The notes beneath the pieces are model-generated. The model was not told where the DNA came from, searched no databases, and saw only the letters and a list, made by a program, of their open reading frames with translations. From Hyphomicrobiaceae bacterium (GTDB lineage Bacteria; Pseudomonadota; Alphaproteobacteria; Rhizobiales; Hyphomicrobiaceae), in contig WBUN01000003.1 of assembly GCA_008933705.1 (NCBI GenBank), positions 62,001-126,000 of the forward strand: 64,000 bases of DNA. Direction: 5' to 3'. The translations under genes and the position numbers were made by a program. Positions 34,208 to 43,816 of this stretch are shown here, piece after piece; within the stretch, counting starts at the first letter, position 1, and each line of letters begins with the position of its first letter.

Positions 34208-34356
34208 CTAGAGCGGGATCGTTCTTGATGGAAGCAGTTGGCTTCCATTCAAGAACGAAAATCTCGCTCTACACTAAGGATGCAAAGCAGGATTCACGCT
34301 TCAGCCACACCGTTCCCGTGGGGCGGCGCGATTCGATCTGAAGCGATCCTGCTCTA
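34208..34356. repeat. MITE-like repeat, copy 2
   Basis: Second copy of the element at 32545-32694, same orientation. Ends are CTAGAGCGGGATCGTTCTT and GAAGCGATCCTGCTCTAA; internally TTCTTGATGGAAGC pairs with GCTTCCATTCAAGAA in a 14-base stem with one bulge. By eye the two copies agree at roughly four of five positions, with the last 60 bases best conserved. It occupies most of the 305-base gap between the DUF3754 and uvrD genes. Confidence 0.8.
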
Positions 34357-34417
34357 AAGCCCGCGGGCCCGCGTTGTCGATACGGGCACAAAACGGCAAC
34401 AGCAGGGGCGCGCGCAC

Positions 34418-36802
34418 TTAAGTCGACTGGGGGCGCTCGACGAAGCTATCGACCACGCGCTTCCGCCCGGCTTTGTCGAAATCGATCGTGAGCTTGTTGC
34501 CGTCGACCTCTGCCACCAGGCCATAGCCGAACTTCTGATGAAACACGCGCTCGCCGGGAGCGTAGCTGGAAGCCTGCCCCGTCGAGGATGCGACGAGCTC
34601 ACCATCCAGCGTGAGCGGCGTCCGCGGCTTTCTGCTGTCCTCCCTCTGCCACCGGTCCTTGGCCCGCTGCCAGCCCGGCGTCGAATAACCGCTCTGGAAG
34701 CCGGCTGCCGGCTCGTCGAAGCGGCTGCGGCCGTAAGGGTTGAAGCGACCCGCCCCACCGAAGCCCCCGCCGTAGGGGGTCTTCGATTCCACTACCTCTA
34801 CATGCTCCTCGGGAAGCTCGTCGACGAAACGCGAGGGCGCAGCAGCCTGCCACAGCCCGCGCGTACGGCGGTTCTGCGCGAAGCTGATCTTCACCTGTCG
34901 CCGCGCCCTCGTAATGCCGACGTACGCAAGGCGACGCTCCTCCTCCAGGCCTGCAGCGCCGCTCTCGTCCAGGCTGCGCTGGTGAGGAAACAGGCCCTCC
35001 TCCCAACCGGGCAGAAACACCACGTCGAACTCCAGCCCCTTCGCGGCGTGCAAGGTCATGAGAGACACGCGCTCGTCGCCGTCCTGCGTATCGGCATCCA
35101 TGACGAGCGAGACGTGCTCCAGGAACCCCTGCAACGTCTCGAATTCATGCATGAAACGGATCAACTCCTTCAGGTTCTCCAACCGCGAATGGGCCTGTGG
35201 GCTCTTGTCCTGCTGCCACATCTGCGTGTAGCCGGATTCGTCGAGAATCAGCTCCGCCAACTCGGTGTGCTTCATCGTCTCGACCTGACGCCGCCAGCGC
35301 TCGAAGGCGGCAAGCAGGTCGCCGAGCGCCTTGCGCGCCTTGCCGGGAAGCTCTTCCGTCTCAACGATCTCTCGCGCCGCCTGATACAGCGTGACGCCCC
35401 GCACACGCGCCAGCTCGTTGACGCGCTTCAGGGAGGTATCGCCCAGACCCCGCTTGGGCACGTTGAAGATGCGCTCGAACTTGAGGTCGTTCGCAGGGTT
35501 GAGGGTCACCTCGAGGTAGGCGATGGCGTCCTTGATCTCCTGACGCTCGTAGAAGCGCGGACCGCCGATCACCCGATAGGGCAGCCCCAGCGTGACAAAG
35601 CGATCTTCGAAGGCGCGCATCTGGAAAGATGCCCGCACCAGGATGGCCACGCCGTCGAGGCGCTGCCCGCCCTTTCTCAGGGCTTCGATGTCCTCGCCGA
35701 CGCCGCGCGCCTCCTCCTCATCGTCCCACACCCCGGTAACGGCGACGGCGCGGCCTTTGTCGTCGTCGGTGAAGAGCGTCTTGCCAAGGCGACCCTTGTT
35801 GTGGGCGATAAGACCGGACGCTGCCCCAAGAATATGGCCCTTGGAGCGGTAGTTGCGCTCCAGTCGAATAACCTTTGCGCCTGGAAAATCCTTCTCGAAG
35901 CGCAGGATATTGTCGACCTCCGCACCGCGCCAGCCATAGATCGACTGGTCGTCATCGCCAACGCAGCACAGATTGGGTGATCCGCCGCCGGCGACGAGCC
36001 GCAGCCACAGATACTGAGCGACGTTCGTGTCCTGGTACTCGTCGACCAGGATGTAGCGGAAACGGCGCTGGTAATCGGCGAGCACGTCGGGGTGGTCCAG
36101 AAACAGCCGCAGGACCTCGAGCAGGAGATCGCCGAAATCCGCAGCGTTCAGCTCCTTGAGACGTCTCTGGTAGGCGGCGTAAAGCTCGGCCCCCTTGCCC
36201 TCGGCAAATGCGAAGGCCTCCCCGCGAGGCACCTTCTCGGGGGTCAGACCGCGGTTCTTCCAGCCGTCGATCAGCGCCGCAAGCTGACGCGCCGGCCAGC
36301 GGTCCTTGTCGAGGCCCTCGCCCTCGATCACCTGCTTGATGAGACGGATCTGGTCGTCCGTATCGAGGATAGTAAAACCGTTCTTCAGCCCCACCAGCTC
36401 GGCATGGCGGCGCAGTATCTTGACGCCGATTGCGTGGAATGTGCCGAGCCACGGCATGCCTTCGACGGCACCGCCAACGAGCGCACCGATCCGCTCCTTC
36501 ATCTCACGCGCGGCCTTGTTGGTGAAAGTCACGGCGAGAACCTGCGAGCCCAGCGCCCGGCCGGTGCATAGTATGTGGGCAATGCGGGTCGTCAGCACGC
36601 GTGTCTTGCCGGTGCCCGCACCCGCCAACACCAGCACAGGCCCATCGAGCGCCTCGACAGCAGCACGCTGCTCCGGGTTGAGCTCGGCCATGTACGGGGC
36701 CGCCGCAGGCATCCCTGCGGCCCGCGCTGATATGGACTTTTTCGGTATCGCCTCGGCCTCCACAGGCTCCAAAGCAGATGATCGTTGTCGACTCGCTGGC
36801 AT
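34418..36802 (-). CDS. uvrD: UvrD/PcrA-type DNA helicase
   Basis: Superfamily 1 ATP-dependent 3'-5' DNA helicase of 794 aa used in excision and mismatch repair. Walker A AGAGTGKT near residue 61-67 after NPEQRAAVEALDGPVLVLAG in part, motif II VDEYQDTN, GDDDQSIYGWRGA, and MTLHAAKGLEFDVVFLPGWEEG are intact; the C-terminal tail ends with a Tudor-like VFHQKFGYGLVAEVDGNKLTIDF segment. ATG 36802 is the first ATG of the frame; the next, MAELNPEQR, is 37 residues in and might be the real start since no good ribosome-binding site is seen. Confidence 0.93.
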   Translation of the reverse strand: MPASRQRSSALEPVEAEAIPKKSISARAAGMPAAAPYMAELNPEQRAAVEALDGPVLVLAGAGTGKTRVLTTRIAHILCTGRALGSQVLAVTFTNKAAREMKERIGALVGGAVEGMPWLGTFHAIGVKILRRHAELVGLKNGFTILDTDDQIRLIKQVIEGEGLDKDRWPARQLAALIDGWKNRGLTPEKVPRGEAFAFAEGKGAELYAAYQRRLKELNAADFGDLLLEVLRLFLDHPDVLADYQRRFRYILVDEYQDTNVAQYLWLRLVAGGGSPNLCCVGDDDQSIYGWRGAEVDNILRFEKDFPGAKVIRLERNYRSKGHILGAASGLIAHNKGRLGKTLFTDDDKGRAVAVTGVWDDEEEARGVGEDIEALRKGGQRLDGVAILVRASFQMRAFEDRFVTLGLPYRVIGGPRFYERQEIKDAIAYLEVTLNPANDLKFERIFNVPKRGLGDTSLKRVNELARVRGVTLYQAAREIVETEELPGKARKALGDLLAAFERWRRQVETMKHTELAELILDESGYTQMWQQDKSPQAHSRLENLKELIRFMHEFETLQGFLEHVSLVMDADTQDGDERVSLMTLHAAKGLEFDVVFLPGWEEGLFPHQRSLDESGAAGLEEERRLAYVGITRARRQVKISFAQNRRTRGLWQAAAPSRFVDELPEEHVEVVESKTPYGGGFGGAGRFNPYGRSRFDEPAAGFQSGYSTPGWQRAKDRWQREDSRKPRTPLTLDGELVASSTGQASSYAPGERVFHQKFGYGLVAEVDGNKLTIDFDKAGRKRVVDSFVERPQST

Positions 36803-37114
36803 CAGCTGCAACTATAGCACCCTGGCTGCGGCGACAATCTGCCCCGCCCACCTTCCCACAAGCACGGGCCGGGCCGCCGCATCGCCAAATTCCAGGTCCA
36901 AAGTTACGCACAACTGTGAGATAATCTCTGCAAAAGAAGTGGTGACGGCACCGACAAAGGCCAAGCTTGGTCTTCCCAAGCGGCCATGCCGGGGCACGTT
37001 CGAAGGGACGTTCATGCGTTTGTGGGGTAGACAGAGCGTACGCCTTCACGGCGGCCCATGCCGGCTGCGACGCGACGCGCCGTTTCTTGCCGACGTCAGC
37101 TCGAGGATGGGGCC
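36803..37114. other. Divergent intergenic region between uvrD and AsmA gene
   Basis: About 310 bases separating divergent genes. The only thing I can point to is the GAGGATGGGG ribosome-binding site of the plus-strand gene. No small gene, repeat or recognised operator. Confidence 0.5.
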
Positions 37115-40100
37115 ATGAGCAACTTCCTTGTCGCTCTGGCCGTATTCATCATCACCGTCGTCGGCGCGCTGTTCACGGTTCCTTATTTCATCGATTGGAA
37201 CGGCTATCGGGGGGTATTCGAGGAGGAAGCGACACACCTGCTCGGTCGGGAGGTGAGGGTCGGCGGCGCCGTAAACCTGCATTTGTTGCCGACGCCCTAT
37301 TTCCGCTTTGAAAAGGTGAGGATCGCCAATACCTCAGTCGAACTCGATGACGCCTTCTTCCGGGCCGACAGCCTGACTGTGAAGCTTTCGGTCCCCCCGC
37401 TGTTCAGAGGCGCCATCGAGGCCAACGAGATCGAGTTCCAACGCCCCGTTCTCAGCCTGGCGCTGGACAGCAAGGATGGGTGGAACTGGCAGAGCTTCGG
37501 TCAAGCGCTGGGCAGTGCGCCGTACTTGCCGACCAACATTGCCCTCACCTCGCTGAAGATCCGCGATGGCGTGCTTGCCGTGCACGGCGCCGATGGCAAT
37601 GAGCGCATGCGCATAGAGGGTGTCGAAGGCGAACTCTCGTCGCCGGCGATCGACGGTCCCTATCGCTTCCGCGGAACCTACGGCAGGACTGGCGCGGAAC
37701 GCGAGGTTCGCATTGCCACGGCCAAACCCGAGGGCGACGGAGCCGTGCGCTTTCGTGCCTCGCTCCGGCTGACGGATGTGGGCTCGTCCTATGCGCTGGA
37801 TGCCCGCCTCCTCGACGTCATGGGCAAGCCCCGCGTCGACGGCGAACTGACGGCGCGGCTGCCGGTACGCAGCATCTGGCCGGCCGCACCCCGCGGCAGT
37901 GCTCCGGCCCTGAAGAAAGAGCCGGGTGCTCTAGAGGCAGCCAAGACCGACGCCGGCGATCTGGCCTTCGACCTCAAAGCCGCTGTCGCCGCCGATGCCG
38001 GCGGTGCGACGCTCTCTGATCTTGCGCTGTCGTTCGAGCAGGATGGACGGCCACAGCTGCTGACCGGAGAGCTGAAGGCTGCGTGGCGCACCGCATTCGC
38101 AGTCGACATGAGCCTCTCCTCGCACTGGCTGGATCTGGATCGGTTCACCGGCGCTGAGGAGACGACGAGCCCCCTGCAGAGCATCATTCCGCTGGCCATG
38201 CGACTCCGCGATCTGCTGCCTGCGGACGGCCGTTCACGTGCATCGTTTGCGGTCGATCAAGCCAATATCGGCCGCGAGGCCATCAGCGGCGTGCGCCTCT
38301 CCCTGTTACGGTCCAAGGACAAGCTTGAGGTTGAGGAGCTGCGTCTCGCCATGCCGGGCGGCAGCCGGGGCGAGCTGCAAGGGATCGTATCCGGCCCGCC
38401 CGAGGCACCGGTGTTCGAGGGCAGCGTAGGGATGCGCGGCACCAGCATAGCGCGCTTTGCCAGCTGGGCCACCGGCAATGCTCTCGCAGCCGATCCCAGG
38501 GTGGACGGGCCCTTCGGCATTCGTTCGCAGATGTCGATCGCGCCCGGGCGCGTCTCCGTTCGCAACGTCATTGGCGACCTGCCGGGCTCGACCATATACG
38601 GCTCGGGTCACTATCGCTGGGAAGGAAGGCCCGAGCTGTCGCTTGCGCTCGAAGGGCCGCAGCTCGATTTGCGCGCTTTCGCGCATGAGGGCGCCGGCCT
38701 GCCCGAGATTCTTGGTCTGATCTCACGTGGCCAACCGTCCGATCAGGCGAGCGCGAACACCCCAACCTCGGCGAAGCAAGGCTGGCGCATTGCGCAAATC
38801 GATGCGCTGATCCGCGTCAATGCCGGCCAAGTCGTGACCGCAGGCCGCACCTATCGCGATGTGCAGATGGAGATCGAAAGCAGGGGCGGAACGCTGCGCA
38901 TGCCCTTCCTGCGTGTCTCCGGGGACGAAGGCTACAGCATCGAGCTCGAAGGTGAGGTACTGGATGCCGTGGCTCGCCCCAAGGGATCGGTACGCGCGAC
39001 GCTGAATGCGGACTCGCCACAAGGCATCGCTCCGCTTGCCGAGCTGCTTGGCATTCCCGACCCATTCCGGCCCAACGAGCGGCGCGCGCATGCACTGGCG
39101 CCCCTGCGTCTCGCCGGCGCCATGAGCTTCGGCATGCGTGCGCCCGCATCGGTCGACGTGGTCTTCGACGGAGAGGCCAGCGGCGCGAAGGTGAAAATGA
39201 GTGCGCGCCTCGATGGCGCCGCCGCCGGATGGCGCAAAGGTGGCGCCGATCTGACAGGGGTCATCGAGGGGCCGGAAGCAAGCAGGATCGTGGCCGCGCT
39301 CATCGGTGCAGGTAGCGGCCGGCCGCAGAGCGCCGGGCCTGGCCGGATCCTCTTCAAGGCCGGTGGCATACCTGCGGATGGCTTGACATCGATCGCTGCT
39401 GTTGAGGCCGGCGATGTCGCACTGGCCTTCCGCGGCCAAGTCATCGTTGCCGAGGCGGGCAACAAGATCGCAGGCGACATAGACATCAAGGGCGCGGATG
39501 CGACACGCATCGCAGCGCTCGCCGGCCTGGCGCCGCCGCTCAAGCTGGACGGGCTGCCGGTCTCCGGCGCACTGAAGCTGTCGGCGGCCGATGGCGCCAT
39601 CGGCATCAAGCGACTGGCGCTCAAGGTCGGCGGAAGCGAACTGAGAGGCGAGCTTTCGCTCTCGCCCACCGGAGAGCAGCGTCGCATCGATGCGCGGCTC
39701 GCGATCGACGAAATCACATTGGCCAACCTGCTTGCGCCCCTGCTCGACCAGCGGCTCTCCATCACGGGCGCCGCCGAAGCTGCACTGTCGGGCCGCCAGG
39801 AACTGTGGCCCGACGAGAAATTCGATGCGGCCGTGATCGACGCCTTCCAAGGCACCATTAAGTTGAGCGCCAGGCGACTGACGCTGAACGACCAGCTCGT
39901 GCTCACCAGTCCGAGCCTCGATGTCGCGATCGACGGCGGCAGGATCGAAGTCAAGGAACTGACGGGCGCAGGCCTCGGCGGAAATCTCAGCGCGCTCCTT
40001 AGCATCGCCAAGGCGCCGTCCGGAGCGGAGGTCACCGGCAGCCTCCGGTTCAATCCCGACCTTGGGGCCGTCGCGGCGGCGTCCGGCGGTGGCCAGCCGC

Positions 40101-40810
40101 GAGCCAGCGGCCCGGTGGCCTTTACGCTCGACTTTGCCGGCCGCGGCAACAGCCCCCGCACCCTCATATCGGCGCTGCACGGCACGGGAACTGCCGAACT
40201 CGGTAAGGCGAAGTTGTCGGTCATGTGGCCGGGAGCTGTCCGTCTGGCGGTGGAGGCGGCGCTGAAGGTCGAACCCGAGAGGATGGCCGCCACGCTCAGG
40301 CAGGCATTGGCGAGCGGGTTGTCGGCCGGCACGGTGCAGCCCGGTCCGACCGCGCTGCAACTCGAGATTGCGGAAGGTCAGCTCCACACCAAGCCCATCA
40401 CCGTCGAGACCCCCGAAGGGCGCGCGACGGGCAGTGCGATGCTCGACCTGCGCACGCTCGCCTTCGAGAGCGAATGGCGCATCGAGCAAGCGCGGGCTGA
40501 CAGCCCCCCGTCCGACAAACCGGGATTGCCTCCGGTAGCCATCGTCTATCGCGGTCCGATCACCGCGCTATCAGACGTCGAGGCTCGCATCACCACCGAG
40601 GCTCTGGAGCGAGAGCTTTCGGTGCGCCGCATGGAGCGCGACGTGGAGGAGCTGGAGCGGTTGCGAAAACTCGACGAGGCGCGCCGTCAGAGCGAGCCTC
40701 AGCCTCGCCCCGAGCCCTCGGCGATCACGCCGCCGCGCCTTGAGCGCCGCCCACCCGCCGTTGCTCCAATGAAGCAACCGACCGCACTACCGCCGGCTGC
40801 GCCCGGCTAG
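37115..40810 (+). CDS. AsmA-family outer-membrane-biogenesis protein
   Basis: Large protein of 1231 aa with one N-terminal membrane span (SNFLVALAVFIITVVGALF) followed by a long periplasmic beta-rich region and a Pro/Arg-rich tail (RPEPSAITPPRLERRPP). AsmA proteins tether to the inner membrane and are thought to form lipid-transporting grooves to the outer membrane. Family features: the FIDWNGYRGVFEEEATHLLGREVRVGGAVNLHLLPTPYF region near residues 25-65 in part, GGRIEVKELTGAGLGGNLSA-like repeats, and the C-terminal GTGTAELGKAKLS. ATG 37115 preceded by GAGGA. Its 3' end overlaps the convergent RHH gene by four bases. Confidence 0.9.
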   Translation: MSNFLVALAVFIITVVGALFTVPYFIDWNGYRGVFEEEATHLLGREVRVGGAVNLHLLPTPYFRFEKVRIANTSVELDDAFFRADSLTVKLSVPPLFRGAIEANEIEFQRPVLSLALDSKDGWNWQSFGQALGSAPYLPTNIALTSLKIRDGVLAVHGADGNERMRIEGVEGELSSPAIDGPYRFRGTYGRTGAEREVRIATAKPEGDGAVRFRASLRLTDVGSSYALDARLLDVMGKPRVDGELTARLPVRSIWPAAPRGSAPALKKEPGALEAAKTDAGDLAFDLKAAVAADAGGATLSDLALSFEQDGRPQLLTGELKAAWRTAFAVDMSLSSHWLDLDRFTGAEETTSPLQSIIPLAMRLRDLLPADGRSRASFAVDQANIGREAISGVRLSLLRSKDKLEVEELRLAMPGGSRGELQGIVSGPPEAPVFEGSVGMRGTSIARFASWATGNALAADPRVDGPFGIRSQMSIAPGRVSVRNVIGDLPGSTIYGSGHYRWEGRPELSLALEGPQLDLRAFAHEGAGLPEILGLISRGQPSDQASANTPTSAKQGWRIAQIDALIRVNAGQVVTAGRTYRDVQMEIESRGGTLRMPFLRVSGDEGYSIELEGEVLDAVARPKGSVRATLNADSPQGIAPLAELLGIPDPFRPNERRAHALAPLRLAGAMSFGMRAPASVDVVFDGEASGAKVKMSARLDGAAAGWRKGGADLTGVIEGPEASRIVAALIGAGSGRPQSAGPGRILFKAGGIPADGLTSIAAVEAGDVALAFRGQVIVAEAGNKIAGDIDIKGADATRIAALAGLAPPLKLDGLPVSGALKLSAADGAIGIKRLALKVGGSELRGELSLSPTGEQRRIDARLAIDEITLANLLAPLLDQRLSITGAAEAALSGRQELWPDEKFDAAVIDAFQGTIKLSARRLTLNDQLVLTSPSLDVAIDGGRIEVKELTGAGLGGNLSALLSIAKAPSGAEVTGSLRFNPDLGAVAAASGGGQPRASGPVAFTLDFAGRGNSPRTLISALHGTGTAELGKAKLSVMWPGAVRLAVEAALKVEPERMAATLRQALASGLSAGTVQPGPTALQLEIAEGQLHTKPITVETPEGRATGSAMLDLRTLAFESEWRIEQARADSPPSDKPGLPPVAIVYRGPITALSDVEARITTEALERELSVRRMERDVEELERLRKLDEARRQSEPQPRPEPSAITPPRLERRPPAVAPMKQPTALPPAAPG

Positions 40811-41052
40811 CCCGCGTTTGCGTCTGTCGCGGAGCGTCGTGCGCGCTCCTGATAGTGCTGCAGCACCCAGACCCGCACAGCACTGGAGAGGCCCCCTTGG
40901 CCGCGGGCCGTGTCAATGCGCGCGATGAGCTGCGACATGGGCATCCGCTCTTCGGCCGCGACCGTCCTGAGCGCCTCCCAGAACGGCGCTTCGAGCGAGA
41001 TCGACGTACGATGCCCCGCAATTGTGAACGAGCGCTTGACGGGCCTCGTCAT
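40807..41052 (-). CDS. Ribbon-helix-helix domain protein
   Basis: Protein of 81 aa with the ribbon-helix-helix pattern: beta strand KRSFTIAGHRTSISLE, then helices EAPFWEALRTVAAEE and MSQLIARIDTARG, closing LSSAVRVWVLQHYQ. Such proteins are sometimes misnamed aryl-sulfate sulfotransferase. A dimeric DNA-binding role is likely. It follows fumC and DUF4169 on the same strand, a recurrent alphaproteobacterial gene order. Terminal four bases overlap the AsmA gene. Confidence 0.85.
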   Translation of the reverse strand: MTRPVKRSFTIAGHRTSISLEAPFWEALRTVAAEERMPMSQLIARIDTARGQGGLSSAVRVWVLQHYQERARRSATDANAG

Positions 41053-41133
41053 GACGGCGCCTAGGACTTCCGGTTCATGCGGAACGGAAAGCGCGCATGC
41101 CGGCGCATTTCCGCACGGCGACAGTGCGTCGCA

Positions 41134-41331
41134 CTACTCCTCCCGCTCGGCCCCGCGGTCGCTGCATTGCAGGCCGTCGAGACGGCGCGTCTCCAGTGTC
41201 CTTTGCGCCGCGCTCTTGCTCCGCTCGCTCTTGGGAATGCCGAAGCGCACGCGCTTTTCGTTGGCGCGGCGCTCGCGCTCGGCCCTCTGCTTGTCTTTGC
41301 GGTAGCGGTTCAGGTTTATGACAGTTCCCAT
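41134..41331 (-). CDS. DUF4169 small basic protein
   Basis: Protein of 65 aa, highly charged, starting [14 protein letters not shown] then RAERERRANEKRVRFG, the DUF4169 signature. Function unknown. ATG 41331 overlaps the fumC stop by one base (TGATG) and has GGAGGC upstream, so it is translationally coupled to fumC. The RHH gene follows after 81 bases. Confidence 0.85.
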   Translation of the reverse strand: MGTVINLNRYRKDKQRAERERRANEKRVRFGIPKSERSKSAAQRTLETRRLDGLQCSDRGAEREE

Positions 41332-42749
41332 CACGCCTCCGGTCCGATCATTTTCTTTGGATCAACGATCCTGTCGAATTCTTCTGCCGATACGTATCCC
41401 CCACCCACGGCCTCTTCCCTCAGAGTCGTGCCGTTCTTGTGTGCCGTCTTAGCGATCTTGGCCGCGTTGTCATAGCCGATCTTGGGAGCAAGCGCTGTGA
41501 CCAGCATCAATGACCGCTCCAGCGCCGCAGCAATGTTGTCCTCGCGCGCCTCGATGCCCGCTATGCAGTTGTCGGTGAAGCTCACAGCCGCATCCGCCAG
41601 AAGCTGCACCGACTGCAGGAAGTTGTAGGCCATCACCGGATTGAACACGTTGAGCTCGAAGTGTCCCTGGGAGCCGGCGAATGTTATTGCTGCCTGGTTA
41701 CCAAATACCTGCACGCACACCATGGTCAGCGCCTCGCACTGCGTCGGATTGACCTTGCCCGGCATGATCGAGGAGCCGGGCTCGTTCTCCGGCAGCGAAA
41801 GCTCGCCCAGGCCCGACCGGGGACCACTGCCAAGGAAGCGGATGTCGTTGGCGATCTTGAACAGCGCCGCAGCGGCCGAATTGATGGCACCGTGGCCGAA
41901 CACCATGGCGTCGTGCGCGGCCAGCGCCTCGAACTTGTTCGGAGCCGTCACGAAGGGCAAATGGGTGATAGCAGCAATACGCCCGGCTACCGCCTCGGCA
42001 AAGCCTTTGGGTGCATTCAGCCCGGTGCCGACTGCGGTTCCACCCTGCGCCAGCTCGCAGAGGCCCGGCAGCGTCAGCTCGATGCGCTTGATCGCATTGG
42101 CCACCTGCGCGGCGTAGCCGGAGAATTCTTGCCCCAGCGTCAGAGGGGTCGCGTCCTGCGTGTGCGTCCGGCCGATCTTGATGATGTGGTCGAACTTGCG
42201 CTGCTTGGCGACGAGCGCCTCGTGCAGCTTGTGCAGCGCTGGCAGGAGCAGATGATGGACTTGCTCTGCCGCGGCGACGTGCATCGCCGTCGGATACGTG
42301 TCGTTCGAGGACTGGCTCATATTCACGTGGTCGTTGGGATGCACAGGCTTCTTCGAGCCCATGACGCCGCCCAGCAACTCTATCGCGCGATTCGATATCA
42401 CCTCGTTGGCGTTCATATTCGACTGCGTGCCCGAGCCGGTCTGCCACACCACGAGAGGAAAGTGGTCGTCGAGCTTCCCGTCGATGACTTCCTGCGCAGC
42501 AGCGACGATCGCGGCGCCGAGCTTCTCGTCGAGCTTGCCCAGTGCCATGTTGGCCTCTGCCGCCGCACGCTTGACGATGCCAAGTGCGCGAACGATTGCC
42601 TTGGGCTGCTTCTCCCAGCCGATCTTGAAATTGCCCAGGCTGCGCTGCGCCTGCGCACCCCAGTACTTGTCGGAAGGCACCTCAATTGCGCCGAACGTGT
42701 CGGTCTCGGTTCTCATCTTCGACGAGGATGCCATGCGTGTATCGGTCAT
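41331..42749 (-). CDS. fumC: Class II fumarate hydratase
   Basis: Fumarase C of 472 aa (start ATG 42749; ATG 42716 is an alternative) converting fumarate to malate in the citric acid cycle. Signature [11 protein letters not shown], substrate blocks [35 protein letters not shown] region and [16 protein letters not shown] are intact. Oxygen-stable, iron-free type. Followed by DUF4169 and RHH genes in a probable operon. Confidence 0.96.
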   Translation of the reverse strand: MTDTRMASSSKMRTETDTFGAIEVPSDKYWGAQAQRSLGNFKIGWEKQPKAIVRALGIVKRAAAEANMALGKLDEKLGAAIVAAAQEVIDGKLDDHFPLVVWQTGSGTQSNMNANEVISNRAIELLGGVMGSKKPVHPNDHVNMSQSSNDTYPTAMHVAAAEQVHHLLLPALHKLHEALVAKQRKFDHIIKIGRTHTQDATPLTLGQEFSGYAAQVANAIKRIELTLPGLCELAQGGTAVGTGLNAPKGFAEAVAGRIAAITHLPFVTAPNKFEALAAHDAMVFGHGAINSAAAALFKIANDIRFLGSGPRSGLGELSLPENEPGSSIMPGKVNPTQCEALTMVCVQVFGNQAAITFAGSQGHFELNVFNPVMAYNFLQSVQLLADAAVSFTDNCIAGIEAREDNIAAALERSLMLVTALAPKIGYDNAAKIAKTAHKNGTTLREEAVGGGYVSAEEFDRIVDPKKMIGPEA

Positions 42750-43164
42750 AAATATTCGTCTCATCTGCCAGAAGCGTCGCATAGGGCCGCTCCCGTAGCA
42801 CGATCACGGGGACGGCTCCAGCGCAGCCGTCCACGAGGGACGTGCTCCCCATATCGAAGTCTAGCAATGACGCAAAGGTCGCAGGATGAACTTTTGGAAA
42901 GGTGTGGCCGCCCAATGACCGGGGCGCCTGCCATCATGCCTCGAGCCTACCCGCCATCGGTCTGCGAGGATCTCGACGCGACGACGGAACGACTAGCCGG
43001 GCATCGCCCCTCGATAGCAGCAGCCAATTGCGGTTGCCTGGGAAACAACCCTGCGGGCTCAACTTCCAGCGTCATCTCCCAACTCCATGATCGGCAAGCG
43101 ATTTTCTGGAAGAGGCCGGCTGCAGGTGCGGGGGGTGTTGCGCAGTGAACGCGGCGACAGTCTT
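42750..43164. other. Intergenic region without recognised gene
   Basis: About 415 bases upstream of fumC. Short open frames occur on both strands but none has a ribosome-binding site or sequence I recognise. It presumably holds the fumC promoter. Confidence 0.5.
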
Positions 43165-43674
43165 TCACCGGACATCGCGCTGGGCGCGGTTGACGGCTTT
43201 GATCGTCGCGTTGGCCGAAGCCTGAAGAAGCTGTAGCCGCTCGCGGACACGCTTCTCCGCCTGCCGATAGCACTCACGCTCATAGCCCAGCTTGATGCGT
43301 AGGGCCAGATCGGCGTTGGGATCGGCTTGCGTCGTGGGCGGATCCACCTGAGGCATTGCGCGTGCTTCCGCGTCCGATCGCATTGCAGCTTCTGCGGCCT
43401 CATCCTGACGCGCGGCGAGGCGCCTGGCGCCTCCCGGCTGCGCCTCCTTCGTGTCGTTGTCGGCCGTCGCCTTGGGCTCGCAATCGGGCTCACCTGGCGG
43501 AGCAAGCAGCGCTTTGGAGGGCAGCGGAACGCGTGCGAAAGAGCGCGACCTTGGCCGGGGAGCCGACACGGAGGCCGCATCATCGTACTCACCGTAGTCG
43601 GGTGCGCAGCCGGCCAGTCCGGCCACGCAGATCGAGACGATGGCGGCGCCGCGGAGGGCCGAGCTGGTACGCAT
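43165..43674 (-). CDS. Hypothetical lipoprotein
   Basis: Protein of 169 aa with a lipoprotein signal peptide, RGAAIVSICVAGLAGC, lipobox LAGC with lipidated Cys23, followed by a low-complexity Pro/Ala/Asp region and a C-terminal helical part (LALRIKLGYERECYRQAEKRV, then LQLLQASANATIKAV) that may form a coiled coil. I do not recognise a family. Likely attached to the outer membrane. Stands alone. Confidence 0.75.
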   Translation of the reverse strand: MRTSSALRGAAIVSICVAGLAGCAPDYGEYDDAASVSAPRPRSRSFARVPLPSKALLAPPGEPDCEPKATADNDTKEAQPGGARRLAARQDEAAEAAMRSDAEARAMPQVDPPTTQADPNADLALRIKLGYERECYRQAEKRVRERLQLLQASANATIKAVNRAQRDVR

Positions 43675-43816
43675 GACAAAATCCCGTCTACCGTTTTGCC
43701 CGCCGGCAGTAGTGACGATGACTTTGTCCGAAAATGGTTCTCATTGCTCGCAATGAGCACTAACGGCCCCGATCGGTGGGGAACTCCGAATCGCCGAGCG
43801 GTGGCGGTGACGGACC

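Noticed and set aside
38723-40489. Long frames antisense to the AsmA gene (also 38932-40332)
   Set aside because: Low-complexity shadows of a repetitive beta-rich gene.
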